Made by a program: the position numbers and the translations under genes. From positions 186,001-250,000 of the forward strand of contig CAVUBD010000016.1 of assembly GCA_963739615.1 (NCBI GenBank): DNA of 64,000 nt. The letters are read 5' to 3'. The notes beneath the pieces were generated by a model that worked only from the letters and a program-made list of their open reading frames with translations, did no database searches and was not told where the DNA came from. Shown piece after piece: positions 17,310-26,429 of the stretch. The first letter of the stretch is position 1, and every line of letters begins with the position of its first letter. The stretch comes from Palsa-504 sp963739615. GTDB taxonomy: Bacteria; Actinomycetota; Actinomycetes; Streptosporangiales; Streptosporangiaceae.

Positions 17310-17998
17310 TCTGTCCAGTGGCTTGGCCTCAGTATCGGCAGCAGTCATAGCTGCACGGCACTAATCCTCGACCGTCTGCTTTTCAGGCTGGACATATCCC
17401 CGAGTTGGCACAGATCGTGCGGGCGTTACGCGCTGTCGCTGGTCGCTGCTGGTTGCCGATGGTCGCTGCTGTTGCTGTCACCGTTGCTGTCAGCCGGGTT
17501 GACATCCTCAGATTTGTCTGTGGTCTGCTGTACCGGCTCACCGCCCTCCTCGTTGCTCGACCCGGCGAGGTGCGCGGTACGGACTCGCCGACTTTCCGTT
17601 TCTCAGGCCGGACATATCCCTACTGGCTGCGGTCCTGGTCCGCTGCCCCTCCCCCCCATCGGACTGACTGCTGCCGACCCATTCGCCGGAGGGCAGGTGT
17701 CAAGGGCCGATTTGCGTGTACGTTCACCAGGCACTTTGACCTGTGCTCGTCGTCCTGCGGCCAGATCGGGCCTTGATGCCGTACCGGAGGTGTATCACAA
17801 TCTGGCGGCAGTCTGGTGGGGGGCCTTTGCAGCTTCCGGGGTCATGTGGACCAGGTGGTCATCGTCAACCCGCTCGCTGTCTCCTCGGTCAACAAGCGTC
17901 AGTGTCAGGATCACTAGAGCTTCTAGAGCTCGGGGACTTTGACGTTTGTCTTGAGTTTTGAGCTGGTGCTGGTCGCGGGCCGGCACCAGCTCATGGGC
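17310..17998. other. Dispersed-repeat region, no gene
   Basis: Positions 17313..17492 match 13386..13561 at roughly 80 percent by eye, including a degenerate 12-bp-period pair at 17323..17346 and the GCTGTT-rich patch. From 17493 to 17998 I see only open frames without protein-like features. A CACCAGC-rich inverted pair at about 17965..17985 may terminate transcription between the flanking genes. Confidence 0.45.
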
Positions 17999-19606
17999 TT
18001 AAGCCGCGCGTCCGAGGTGGGCGTCGGCGATGGTGCTGTCGATATGCCGGGTGATGGCCCGCCAGGCGGCGCGGATATCGGCGGGGGCCGCGATCGGCTG
18101 GTCGTGGGCGGTGAGGGGATACAGGACCTGGTCGTGGACCCTGCTGTAGACCAGGGCGAAGGTGAGCCCGTCCGGGGTGAGCCGGTAGGTGCTGGTGCGG
18201 GCGATCCGTTCGATCAGGCGGTTGCGGCGCAGCCGGGCCAGGTCATAGGAGGCCTGGTTCATGGTGCAGGGGGCGCCGCGCAGTCCGGTCATCCAGGCGC
18301 GAAGGCTCTTGTTCGTGATGCCGTTGACGGCGAAGTCCCATACGGTCAGGCAACCGGCCAGGGCCTGCACCCGGGGGTCCGCGAAGCGCATGGCCGGGAC
18401 CCTCCGCCCCGCCTCGTCGGAGGCGGGGTGCGCGATCCGCTCGATGACTGGATTCGCGAGGATGCCGCTGCCCTGGCCGGCAATTACAGCATCCATCAGC
18501 CGGGCGTTGCATGCACGCGCTTTGGCCGCCAGTTCCTCCAGGTGCTCCAGGCCGCGTTTGCAGCCCAGGTCACCGGGGTCGTTGATCACGGTCTCGATCC
18601 GCAGCGCGCGGTCTTCCTTCAGGTAGATCTTGATCCGGGAATGCTTGAAGGACAGGTTCACGGTGACCTGGTCCGAGCGGTTCAGCAGCCGGGCGGAGAA
18701 GGTACCTGGTGTCCTGCGGGTGACTTTCGAGCCGAAGATGACCTCGGCGTACTCGGGCCGGCCGAGGTTCATGTTGCCGGCCAGCAGCTGCTCAAAGACC
18801 GTGCGGACCCGGCGCGGATCGTCGAAGACCAGGGTGCGGGAGACCTCGATCTGACGCATCGACAGCTGCCACCAGCAGTCGTGGTCACGGTCAGCGGCGG
18901 TCAGCGGCAGCGGCAGGCGACTCATCCAGTGCTCGAAGAACACCCGTAGCGTGCCGGCCTGGATCATGTCGCACAGTTCCTGCAGCCGGCCCGGATCAGA
19001 GGTGGCGGCGAACCCGTTGGCCAGCGGCGTGACCGCGATCCCTTCGGCCAGCGCCGCACGGCGGGCGATCTCGTGCCCGTTGCACCAGACCTTGACCGGA
19101 TACGGCGCGTACGCGCACACCTTGATGAACGCGGGCCCGGCCCGCAGGTCGTGGAGGTAGAAGTAGTAGCAGGTCACCAGCCGCTCGGTGCGGTAGAACT
19201 TAAACCACGGCACCCCGTCCGGGCCGTCTTTGCGGGTGGCGTCGAAGACCCACTGGAACTCCCGCGCCTCCCCGATCGCCACCACCTTCGACGCGCCGGC
19301 CCGTTCCGCGGCATCCAGGCAGGGCCGCATAACGTCTAGCTTCCGGTCGCCCTTGCGGAAGCTGACCCACGGGATCTGGTTGTCTTCCGCGTACCGGCGG
19401 ACCGCGGCCCGGAACCCCTGGCTGATCTTCCCCAGCGCCGCCGGCGACGCGATCGGGAACCCGCGCCAGTCCAGGAACCCCGCCAGCTGCCCGCCCAGCT
19501 GCAACGCGGGCACGTAGCCGTTGAGGTAGATCCGGTCGAACCCCTCGATCTCCAGGCTCACGTGCCCGGCGACGATATCGGTCAATGTGACGGGACGCTG
19601 CGCCAT
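17999..19606 (-). CDS. Large conserved protein of unknown function, possibly mobile
   Basis: This encodes 535 residues. Blocks are VSLEIEGFDRIYLNGYVPAL at the start, then VSFRKGDRKLDVMRPCLDAA near 100, then CYYFYLHDLRAGPAFIKVCA near 160 and WWQLSMRQIEVSRTLVFDD near 240. It continues with VNLSFKHSRIKIYLKEDRA and LRIETVINDPGDLGCKRGLE near 330, and a C-terminal winged-helix-like LRRNRLIERIARTSTYRLTP. From memory, similar proteins recur in many actinobacteria and other soil bacteria as multi-copy hypotheticals; no activity is known to me. ATG at 19606 follows GGAGG. Terminal repeats were not found. Confidence 0.7.
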   Translation of the reverse strand: MAQRPVTLTDIVAGHVSLEIEGFDRIYLNGYVPALQLGGQLAGFLDWRGFPIASPAALGKISQGFRAAVRRYAEDNQIPWVSFRKGDRKLDVMRPCLDAAERAGASKVVAIGEAREFQWVFDATRKDGPDGVPWFKFYRTERLVTCYYFYLHDLRAGPAFIKVCAYAPYPVKVWCNGHEIARRAALAEGIAVTPLANGFAATSDPGRLQELCDMIQAGTLRVFFEHWMSRLPLPLTAADRDHDCWWQLSMRQIEVSRTLVFDDPRRVRTVFEQLLAGNMNLGRPEYAEVIFGSKVTRRTPGTFSARLLNRSDQVTVNLSFKHSRIKIYLKEDRALRIETVINDPGDLGCKRGLEHLEELAAKARACNARLMDAVIAGQGSGILANPVIERIAHPASDEAGRRVPAMRFADPRVQALAGCLTVWDFAVNGITNKSLRAWMTGLRGAPCTMNQASYDLARLRRNRLIERIARTSTYRLTPDGLTFALVYSRVHDQVLYPLTAHDQPIAAPADIRAAWRAITRHIDSTIADAHLGRAA

Positions 19607-19833
19607 GCCCATCCTCCGCAACCTTGCCTACGGTTGCCAGGATGAACCCGCCCGCACGATCACGCCTGCGGAACGACGAACCTCGATGGTCTGAGGCGGA
19701 GCCTCGCTAGCTTGGAAGGAGGCGAACATCCGGCGGTTTACGGTATGACTTGCCTATCTGACTGGCCGTGAGGCACAGCAATTTACCGGTCGATGCCGTT
19801 GCCAATGGCAAGTTAATGCACAGCGACGTCGGA

Positions 19834-20268
19834 TCAGGTGCTCGCGCCGCTCGGCAGAAGACCGAGCTGCCCGATGACAGCCATGTTGTCCGCGTACATG
19901 TGGTGCACGGCTATCTTCCCGTCGCGCACTTGCGCCAGATCCATGCCCTTGATCTCGACCCGCTTACCGGTCGGGGGCACCTGAGTGCCGTCCGGCGTGA
20001 CAAACGGACCCGTGTTGGTGCCCGCCCAGGTGTACTCAATGGCAATGGTGTCGCCCTGCTCAACCATTAGCTCTATGGCCACGGTCTCGTCCGGGAAGGC
20101 GGTCTTATCGCGGCTTACTTGTTCGCGTATGGCGGCACGGCCCCGGGCGGTGATGCCATCCGGCGTCACCAGGGTCGCATCCTCGGCGTAGATATTGACG
20201 AGGCCCTCTAGGTTTCCAGCGTTGTACAGCTGGACCGCCCGTTCGTACGCATCTGTGGTACTGCCCAT
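19834..20268 (-). CDS. SnoaL-like (NTF2 fold) protein, paralogue
   Basis: This encodes a 144-residue paralogue of the protein at 13894, sharing YNAGNLEGLVN, YAEDATLVTPDG, RGRAAIREQVSRDKTAFPDE, AGTNTGPF, PPTGKRVEIKGM and VRDGKIAVHHMYADNMAVIG. The pair brackets the patatin, IS701 and unknown gene, which suggests an old duplication later split by insertions. Substrate and reaction are unknown. A GGGAGAGGGG ribosome-binding site precedes the ATG at 20268. Confidence 0.8.
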   Translation of the reverse strand: MGSTTDAYERAVQLYNAGNLEGLVNIYAEDATLVTPDGITARGRAAIREQVSRDKTAFPDETVAIELMVEQGDTIAIEYTWAGTNTGPFVTPDGTQVPPTGKRVEIKGMDLAQVRDGKIAVHHMYADNMAVIGQLGLLPSGAST

Positions 20269-20868
20269 ACCAGTCCCCTCTCCCTCTCGGCGGGCCAGCC
20301 ACCCAGCCAGGGCCGCGGTCGCCCGGTTACTTCCACGGTGCGGCTGCCTCCCGGCCGACGGCAGAGGCGAACGTCCCTATGCCGCGCCAGGCGTATGCGG
20401 CGGCCCGACGGGGTACTCGTGCGCTGTTTGATATGACCAGCTTGGAAGGTGCAGGGTGGACGGGCGCCAGAGCCGCTGCGCTGGAGACTTTGATGCTCGC
20501 CAGCAGTCATGATTGCCCGGTGTTCACCGTGGCTAATGGCCCGGTCGGTACCTTCAGATCCGTAGCCTCGTGAGCAATCCGGATGATAGGCGTGCCGATC
20601 ACCTGGTCAACAGGCAGCGCTTAGGGCTGTCGAGTCGCCTGGCCACGATCGGCCGCGTCTGGCATTGCTGAGTCGCCTCCACACTCTCGGCGTGTGCCCA
20701 GCAGGCACGCTGGACAGCCGCACACGACCGTCGTGCAAATTCGGGCCATCTAGCGGGTCGCATGTGACCTATGCCTCTGCCCAGCTCAGGGCCACGGGCC
20801 GAATTCTGTAAGGGAGAGGATGACTGCCCTCAAGATAGTAGGGACTCCCTACGTGGGGAGGGGTCAAG
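20269..20868. other. Intergenic, no recognised gene
   Basis: There is no frame with domain or codon support. A 15-bp inverted repeat GTAGGG-ACT-CCCTAC lies at 20838..20852, 17 bp before the small gene at 20869. It may be its operator or the end of a transcript. Confidence 0.4.
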
Positions 20869-21120
20869 ATGAGCTGGAATTCGCCGGGCTGGATACCCGG
20901 AGCCCAGATCAAAGACGATGTAGCGGTGTGTGGACGCTGCGGCCATCATGCTAGTGGTCACCACGATGCCGTCAGCTGCTCCGTGCCGATCCGGCTGAGG
21001 GGTCGCTGGTGGCGGCGCTGCCGGTGCAGCGGCTACATCAAATTCGATCCAGCTGCCCCTCCGGCGGCTGGCCCTCTCCGTCAAGCTGTCGTGAGACACC
21101 CGCTCTTCAGTAACCACTGA
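20869..21120 (+). CDS. Small Cys/His-rich (zinc-ribbon-like) protein
   Basis: This encodes 83 residues with GGGAGGGG five bases before the ATG. The sequence CGRCGHHASGHHDAVSCSVP and, ten residues on, RRCRCSGY gives C-x2-C and C-x-C-type metal ligands plus three His. This resembles short actinobacterial zinc-binding proteins with the C-x-C-x-G-Y end. No partner or function can be inferred. The N-terminus, MSWNSPGWIPG, has no signal peptide. Confidence 0.5.
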   Translation: MSWNSPGWIPGAQIKDDVAVCGRCGHHASGHHDAVSCSVPIRLRGRWWRRCRCSGYIKFDPAAPPAAGPLRQAVVRHPLFSNH

Positions 21121-21191
21121 CTCCTCGGGGGTCCAGGGGGCGGAGCCCAATGGCCTTGCTTTAAGGTCTAAAGTGGTATCGTTACGGTTTC

Positions 21192-22115
21192 GTGGCGCAT
21201 GATGGTTCTGAAGGGCTGTCTCCGGACGGCTGGCTGCCGGACCGGATCTCAGTTGGTGTCCTGGCCAGGGTTTTCACGCCGGAGCTGGTGGATGCGGCGG
21301 TGGACGCGGCTGGGGCCCGGGAGCAGCGCCGTCGGCTGCTGCCGGCGCGGCTGGTGATGTATTTCGTGCTGGCCTTGTGGTTGTTCCGGGGCCGGAACTG
21401 CGGGTACGGGCAGGTGATGACCAAGCTGGCGGACGGCCTGTATCACCAGCGGCGTGCCGGTGACCTGCTGGCCGGGCAGCTGGACCCGGGTGGCTGGGTG
21501 GATGCGGGCGGCGGGCGGCGGTGGAAGCCGCCGAACATCTCTTCGCTGTCGCGGGGCCGCGGCAAGCTCGGCCCGGCACCGGTCCGGTTCCCGTTCGAGC
21601 AGGTCGCGGGGCCGATCGGGGATGAGGGGACGCCGGGGGTGTTCTGCTGCGGGCTGCGGGTCGTCTCGATCGACGGGTCGATGTCGGACGTGCCGGACGA
21701 GGCGCCCAACGATGAGCATTTCGGCCGTCCGTCGAACCAGGCCCGTGACGGGGCGTTCCCGCAGGTGCGGTGGCTGGCGGCGGCGGAGTCCGGGACCGGG
21801 AGCCTGCTCGGGGCATCGATGGGCCCGTACCGGGATCCGGAGCAGGCCCTGGCCCGCGACCTGCTGGAGGCCGGATGCTTCGGGCCGGGGATGCTGGTGC
21901 TGGCCGACCGCAAGTTCCTGTCCTGGGCGCTGGCGCGGGAGTTCCTCGCCACCGGGGCGCACATCTTGTGGCGCGCCTCGGCGTCCTTTGCCCTCAGGCC
22001 GGTGAAGATCCTGCCCGACGGCACCTATCTCGCGGAACTGAAGCCGCCCCGCAAGAGCGACGGCCCGCCGCTGACCATGCGGGTCATCGAGTACACCGTG
22101 CACACGGCGCCGGAA
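21192..22115 (+). pseudogene. IS4 family transposase, C-terminally truncated
   Basis: The frame carries the IS4 N-terminal domain (LPDRISVGVLARVFTPELVD, then LPARLVMYFVLALWLFRGRN), the first catalytic Asp in VSIDGSMSDVPD and the second in MLVLADRKFLSW. It then breaks off at about 22115 after VIEYTVHTAPE. The Y-R-E-K Glu region and about 120 residues are lost. The sequence to its right is short unidentified DNA leading to IS66. It cannot transpose. Confidence 0.8.
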
Positions 22116-22276
22116 TTTCCTGCATCTTTGAGGACGCGATCAATTAGTCCATGAAGATTATTTAAAAGTCCTCAGTTGATCTCGGCTCTCGCGTCATAGG
22201 CGAGCGTCGTCAAATAGACATTCTTCGGTCCGGCGCGCCTGCCGGGCAACGACTTCTCCATCCGATAGAAGGGATG
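22116..22276. other. Junction sequence between IS4 fragment and IS66
   Basis: Low-GC junction DNA. On the minus strand a short frame reads MEKSLPGRRAGPKNVYLTTL and a few more residues to 22172. I do not recognise it. Confidence 0.3.
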
Positions 22277-24027
22277 GTAGCTATTCAGCCTGAGTGATCT
22301 ATGGTGCGGCCGGTGCTGGCGCGATGGGGTGGGGTTACCAGGCCGGCTCGGCGTGTCGTCTTGCTTACTGCCGGCCGGCTGTGGTGGGGTGCGGCTTGTG
22401 CCCGATACGCCGCATGTGCCCGCATCTGATGAGGTGGGGTGGCTGCATGTACGGGTGGCGGAGCTGGAGGAACTGAACGCGCGGCTGCGCCAGGCGGCGC
22501 GGGACCGGGATGAGCTGGCCGCCGCGCAGCTGGCCGCGCGGGACGCGCAGATCGCGGCGCTGGCCGCGCAGGTGGAAGAGCTGCAGCGGCGGCTGGGCAA
22601 GGACTCCTCTACGTCGTCCAGGCCCCCGTCGTCGGACAGCCCGTATCAGAAGAAGCCGCGGGACCGGTCGCTGCGCGGCAGGTCCGGGCGCAAGCCGGGC
22701 AAGCAGCCCGGCGCGCAGTCCTCGACGCTGCGGCAGTCACCCGATCCCGGCGAGACGGTGTTGTGCGGGCCGGCCGCGTGCGGCTGCTGCGGGCATGACC
22801 TGGCCGGCGAGCCGGTGCTGGGCACGGTGCAGAAACGGCAGGTGTTCGAGGCGTCGCCGCCTCCGCCGCCGGTGGTGACCGAGTACCAGGTCGCCGCGAA
22901 ATGCTGCCCGGCGTGCGGGGAAGTCTCGGCCGGGCTGGCGCGGGCCGGGGTGACCGGGCGGGTGCAGTACGGGCCGGGGGTGCACGCGAAGGCGGCGCTG
23001 GCGGTCTGCGCGCACTACCTGCCCGTTGCCCGCGCTGCCCGGCTGGTGGCCGCGCTGACCGGGGTCCAGGTCTCCGCCGGGTTCGTGGCCGGCATCCGGG
23101 GCAGGGCCGCTGGCAGGCTGGGGCCGTTCATGGACCGGGTCCGGCAGCTGCTGCGCGTCGTCCCGGTGCTGTACGCGGACGAGACCCCCGCCCGGTCCGC
23201 CGGGAAACTGCGCTACGTGCACGTGGCGTGCACCGATTTCCTCACCGCGATGCACACCGGGGACCGCACCAAGGAGGCGATCGACGCCGGCGGCGTGCTG
23301 CCCGGCTACGCCGGCACCATCGTCCGCGACGGCTACAAGGGGTATGAGCATCTCACCGATGCGCTGCACGCCTGGTGCGGCGCGCACGGCTTGCGGGACC
23401 TGGCCGGGCTGTACCGCTTCGACCCCGACGGCCAGGTCTGGGCCCGGTCCATGGCCGACCTGCTCCTGGACGCGAACACCGCCGCCACCGCCGCCCGCGC
23501 CGCCGGTCACGACAGCCTCGATGACGCCCAGCTTGCCCGCATCCGGTCCTGGTACCGCGGCGCCGCCGCCAAGGGCCTGGCCGATAACACGGGCAAGACC
23601 AGCCAGATCGCCAAAGACGGCCTCACCCTGGGCCGCCGGTTCCGCGCCTGCGAAGACATGATCCTCCGCTTCGCTGTCGACCTGGCCGTCGGATTCACTT
23701 CAAATCAGGCGGAACGCGACGTCCGCCCGGTCAAGGTGCAGCAGCGCACCTCCGGCGGGACCTGGCGCACCCTCCTCGGCCTGGCCGACTTCGCGATCGT
23801 CCAGTCCTACCTGTCTACCGCCGCCAAATGGGGCATCGACGCCCTCGATGCCCTCACCCGGCTATTCACCAACGGCCCCTGGCTCCCGCCCGCAACCGCG
23901 CCTCCGTAACACCACCTCGGGCCGCCGCCCGTCACCATGCGCACCCGCCGGCAATGCCAGCGGGCCATCTCGCACGCCCGCAAACGGCAGCCAGCACCTG
24001 AAAGACCGACTCAGGCTGAATAGCTAC
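22277..24027 (+). mobile_element. IS66 family element (single-gene type)
   Basis: The 1751-bp element is bounded by the perfect 19-bp inverted repeat GTAGCTATTCAGCCTGAGT. It contains a TnpC-type gene only; accessory TnpA and TnpB are absent. The 8 bp on each side (AAGGGATG and GGTGGATC) do not match, so target duplication has been lost by deletion or recombination. Confidence 0.85.
22398..23909 (+). CDS. IS66 family transposase
   Basis: This encodes about 503 residues. In order there is a leucine-zipper-like coiled coil (ALAAQVEELQRRLGKDS), the linker SSRPPSSDSPYQKKPRD, a zinc-finger region (CGCCGHDL and CCPACGE), and the DDE domain. The DDE domain has Asp in VLYADETPARSAGKLRYVHV and in IVRDGYKGYEHL. 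The Glu region is SNQAERDVRPVKVQQRTSGG near residue 445. Every family landmark is present. The start is not certain; GTG at 22398 was chosen, while ATG at 22329 would add 23 atypical residues. Confidence 0.88.
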   Translation: MPDTPHVPASDEVGWLHVRVAELEELNARLRQAARDRDELAAAQLAARDAQIAALAAQVEELQRRLGKDSSTSSRPPSSDSPYQKKPRDRSLRGRSGRKPGKQPGAQSSTLRQSPDPGETVLCGPAACGCCGHDLAGEPVLGTVQKRQVFEASPPPPPVVTEYQVAAKCCPACGEVSAGLARAGVTGRVQYGPGVHAKAALAVCAHYLPVARAARLVAALTGVQVSAGFVAGIRGRAAGRLGPFMDRVRQLLRVVPVLYADETPARSAGKLRYVHVACTDFLTAMHTGDRTKEAIDAGGVLPGYAGTIVRDGYKGYEHLTDALHAWCGAHGLRDLAGLYRFDPDGQVWARSMADLLLDANTAATAARAAGHDSLDDAQLARIRSWYRGAAAKGLADNTGKTSQIAKDGLTLGRRFRACEDMILRFAVDLAVGFTSNQAERDVRPVKVQQRTSGGTWRTLLGLADFAIVQSYLSTAAKWGIDALDALTRLFTNGPWLPPATAPP

Positions 24028-24134
24028 GGTGGATCGAGCTCCGCTATAATAGGACTCGCCTCCACTCCACGCTCGGGTATCGGACACCGCAGGAAGTCCT
24101 GGACGAGTACCTGAACGGGCAGGAAGCAGCGTGA
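24028..24134 (+). pseudogene. IS3 family OrfB C-terminal fragment
   Basis: Directly after the IS66 right end, one frame reads RWIELRYNRTRLHSTLGYRT and PQEVLDEYLNGQEAA and stops at 24134. This is the well-known end of IS3-family integrase-core transposases. The rest of the gene is absent on the other side of IS66, so the insertion was accompanied by loss of adjacent sequence. Confidence 0.85.
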
Positions 24135-24307
24135 AATAGCCGCAAATTCCCTGTCCGGAAAACGCGGGGCAGCTCATGCTGGCGGCTGCGTGTCGTCAGC
24201 CGCTGCCCAGGTGAGGTCTATCGCCCCCTGGGCAGGTGACCTTCGGTCCTGCACCGGCCTGAGCGGTCAGCCTAGCCTCGCCGGGAACCGTCCTCGGGGA
24301 AGATGAC

Positions 24308-25840
24308 ATGAACACTCCCCTGTTTCTGAACAGAACCCACCGCAAGAGAACGCGGCCCATGGCCCGGCTTGTGGTGATCGTCGCCGCGCTGTGCCTGGCG
24401 GCGGCTTCGTGCAGCGGGCACGCGGCCCCGGCTGCTAGCTCGCCTCAGGCGAATACGCTGAGCGTGAAGCCGTGCACGGTCGATGGCATGACAGCCAGGT
24501 GCGGGACGCTGATCGTGCCGGAGGACCGGCTGACTGGCAAGGGCCGCACCATCCCGGTCCGGTTGGTGGTCATCCCGGCCACCGGCCCGGACCGGGCGCC
24601 GGACCCGGTGGTCTATTTCGCCGGCGGCCCCGGCCGCTCAGCGGTGGACGACATCTCCGGCGAGCGGTCCTTGCTGGCAGACCTCAATGTCCACCGGGAC
24701 CTGGTGTTCATCGAGCAGCGCGGCACCGGCAGCTCGAACCCGCTGACCTGCCCGGCGTTCCCCGGCCTGGCCGACAAGACCGCGCTGGGCGCATCCGTCG
24801 AGTCCTGCCTGGCCCGCCTGCACGGCGACCTGCGGTTCTACACCACCGTGATGTACGCCAACGACGTCAACCAGGTCCTGGGTGACCTGCACTACGCCAG
24901 AGCCGATTTCGTCGGCATCTCCTACGGGACGACCGCCGAGCAGGTCTTCTTGCTCCGCCACCCGGCCCGGGTGCGGAGCATGACGCTGATCAGCGGCACC
25001 CCGCTGACCGTCCCGCTGTTCGAACGACTGCCCGGGAACACCCAGCTGGCACTGGACTATGTCTTCGGCGTCTGCGGGAGCCAGCCCGCCTGCCACCAGG
25101 CCTTCCCGCACCTGGCCACCGACTGGGCCGCCCTGTGGGCCTCGCTCGGCAAGTCCCCGTGGGTGCTCCCGGCGGCGCAGTCGCCCACCAAGACCACCCA
25201 GCGCCTAGACCAGGACGCACTCGCCGACTCCATGTACAACGCGCTGTATGACGGCACCATCGGCCCGATACCGGTCGTGGTCCACACCCTCGCCACGGCC
25301 ACGGACAAGCCCGCCGCCATGGCCGCAGTGCTCGGCCCCTTCCAGGCACCGGGCCAGACCCCGCAAACCGGCACCGCTGAACAGATGATGCGCTACGCGA
25401 TCGAATGCAGCGAGCCCTGGGAAAGCCGGTCGCCCGCAGCACTATCGGACCAGCGGGACAGCTTCTACTACCAGACGGCCCTGAGGGTGGCCCAGTGGTA
25501 TCAGTACGTCTGCCCGCTGATCCCCAAGTCCGCCGCCGCGGCGGGCGATCAGCAGCTGACGGCGTCCCGGGTGCCGGTGCTGGCGCTCAACGGCGCCTAC
25601 GACCCGATCGAGCAGCCGCGGAACTGGGGCGGGGCGCAGGAATCCTTCCCCGGCAGCCGCGCAATCGCCCTGCCCAGCCAGGGACACAACACCAACGCTA
25701 GCTGGGGGATCTGCGCCGGTCCGCTGATGCAGACGTTCATCGAGCAGGCCAGCGTGGCCCATCTGGACACCAGCTGCCTGGCCGCCACGCCACCCCCGCC
25801 CTTCTACCTGAACCTGCAGGGCCTGACCCCAGGCGGGTAA
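24308..25840 (+). CDS. TAP-like alpha/beta hydrolase lipoprotein
   Basis: This encodes 510 residues. A signal sequence with a lipobox-like AAASC near residue 37 predicts export and membrane anchoring. The nucleophile elbow is GISYG near residue 203. The oxyanion block is VVYFAGGPGRSAVDD, followed by FIEQRGTGSSNPL. The C-terminal TAP-like domain has PVLALNGAYDPIEQP (Asp) and LPSQGHN (His). The order matches mycobacterial and streptomycete tripeptidyl-aminopeptidase-like proteases. It probably cleaves short peptides at the cell surface. It looks intact and lies inside the B-C element. Confidence 0.88.
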   Translation: MNTPLFLNRTHRKRTRPMARLVVIVAALCLAAASCSGHAAPAASSPQANTLSVKPCTVDGMTARCGTLIVPEDRLTGKGRTIPVRLVVIPATGPDRAPDPVVYFAGGPGRSAVDDISGERSLLADLNVHRDLVFIEQRGTGSSNPLTCPAFPGLADKTALGASVESCLARLHGDLRFYTTVMYANDVNQVLGDLHYARADFVGISYGTTAEQVFLLRHPARVRSMTLISGTPLTVPLFERLPGNTQLALDYVFGVCGSQPACHQAFPHLATDWAALWASLGKSPWVLPAAQSPTKTTQRLDQDALADSMYNALYDGTIGPIPVVVHTLATATDKPAAMAAVLGPFQAPGQTPQTGTAEQMMRYAIECSEPWESRSPAALSDQRDSFYYQTALRVAQWYQYVCPLIPKSAAAAGDQQLTASRVPVLALNGAYDPIEQPRNWGGAQESFPGSRAIALPSQGHNTNASWGICAGPLMQTFIEQASVAHLDTSCLAATPPPPFYLNLQGLTPGG

Positions 25841-26141
25841 GACCACAACAAACGAGCGGTAGCCGCCGCTGCCCGGTCAGCGTCGCCTACCGGCAGGAGG
25901 CCGCCGTAACGCGACCGCAGCGAGCTGCACGATCGGGGGTTAGGAAGGCGGCTGTTCGGTCTGCTGGTCTGTGTGCCGTATGAGCCATCTTGATCTGCCC
26001 GCCTGCGGAATGTGGCCCGGCGTGCGCCGGGCGGGCCTCCCAAGGCTGAGCCCGGCGCTGACGCCGGGCCAGCGGTGCCGCAGGCGCCGCCTTGATAGAA
26101 GTACACAAGGTTTATTCGGCAAAGCGGGAACTGCGCGATGC
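25841..26141. other. Intergenic with repeat shared with 47460..47594
   Basis: From about 26015 the sequence (GCCCGGCGTGCG, then GCTGACGCCGGGCCAG, then GCCGCCTTGATAGAAGTACA) matches 47478..47560. A GGCGCCGCCTTGAT core also occurs at 10808. It lies downstream of the RelE gene and includes GC-rich inverted repeats that may act as a terminator. Confidence 0.5.
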
Positions 26142-26429
26142 TCAAGTTCGGTAGACGTCGCGCCGGTGTGCGACGTCTACGACCGTCACCACACGGGCCT
26201 TATCGTCGATCCGGTAGATCACCCGGTAGGTGCCACGGCGGGCGCTGAACCTGTCATCCATTGGCGGAAGCAGCCTCTTGCCAATCCGGTGCGGATCGGC
26301 AAGCAGGGGGCCAGTGATGAACTCGTAGGCCGCCGCGGCAACAGCCTCCGGGAGAGTTTCGCTCAGGGCGCGGCGAACGGTGGACGTCGTCCGCAGCTCA
26401 TAGGGTTCTTCCGCAGGCTCGCCGCTCAC
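26142..26429 (-). CDS. RelE/ParE-type toxin (copy 1)
   Basis: This encodes 95 residues. It reads TTSTVRRALSETLPEAVAAA, then PHRIGKRLLPPMDDRFSARR and GTYRVIYRIDDKARVVTVVD, then VAHRRDVYRT. This is the RelE fold with its basic Arg patch and C-terminal H-R-x-D-V-Y. Relatives cleave mRNA on the ribosome. GTG at 26429 shares a base with the antitoxin TAG, so the pair is co-translated. A near-identical copy lies at 47595..47885. It terminates the B-C segment, 400 bp from att copy C. Confidence 0.88.
   Translation of the reverse strand: MSGEPAEEPYELRTTSTVRRALSETLPEAVAAAAYEFITGPLLADPHRIGKRLLPPMDDRFSARRGTYRVIYRIDDKARVVTVVDVAHRRDVYRT

Noticed and set aside
17939..18949. 336-codon plus-strand frame opposite the unknown large gene
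   Set aside because: Antisense shadow. The minus-strand gene has a GGAGG site and conserved-looking blocks.
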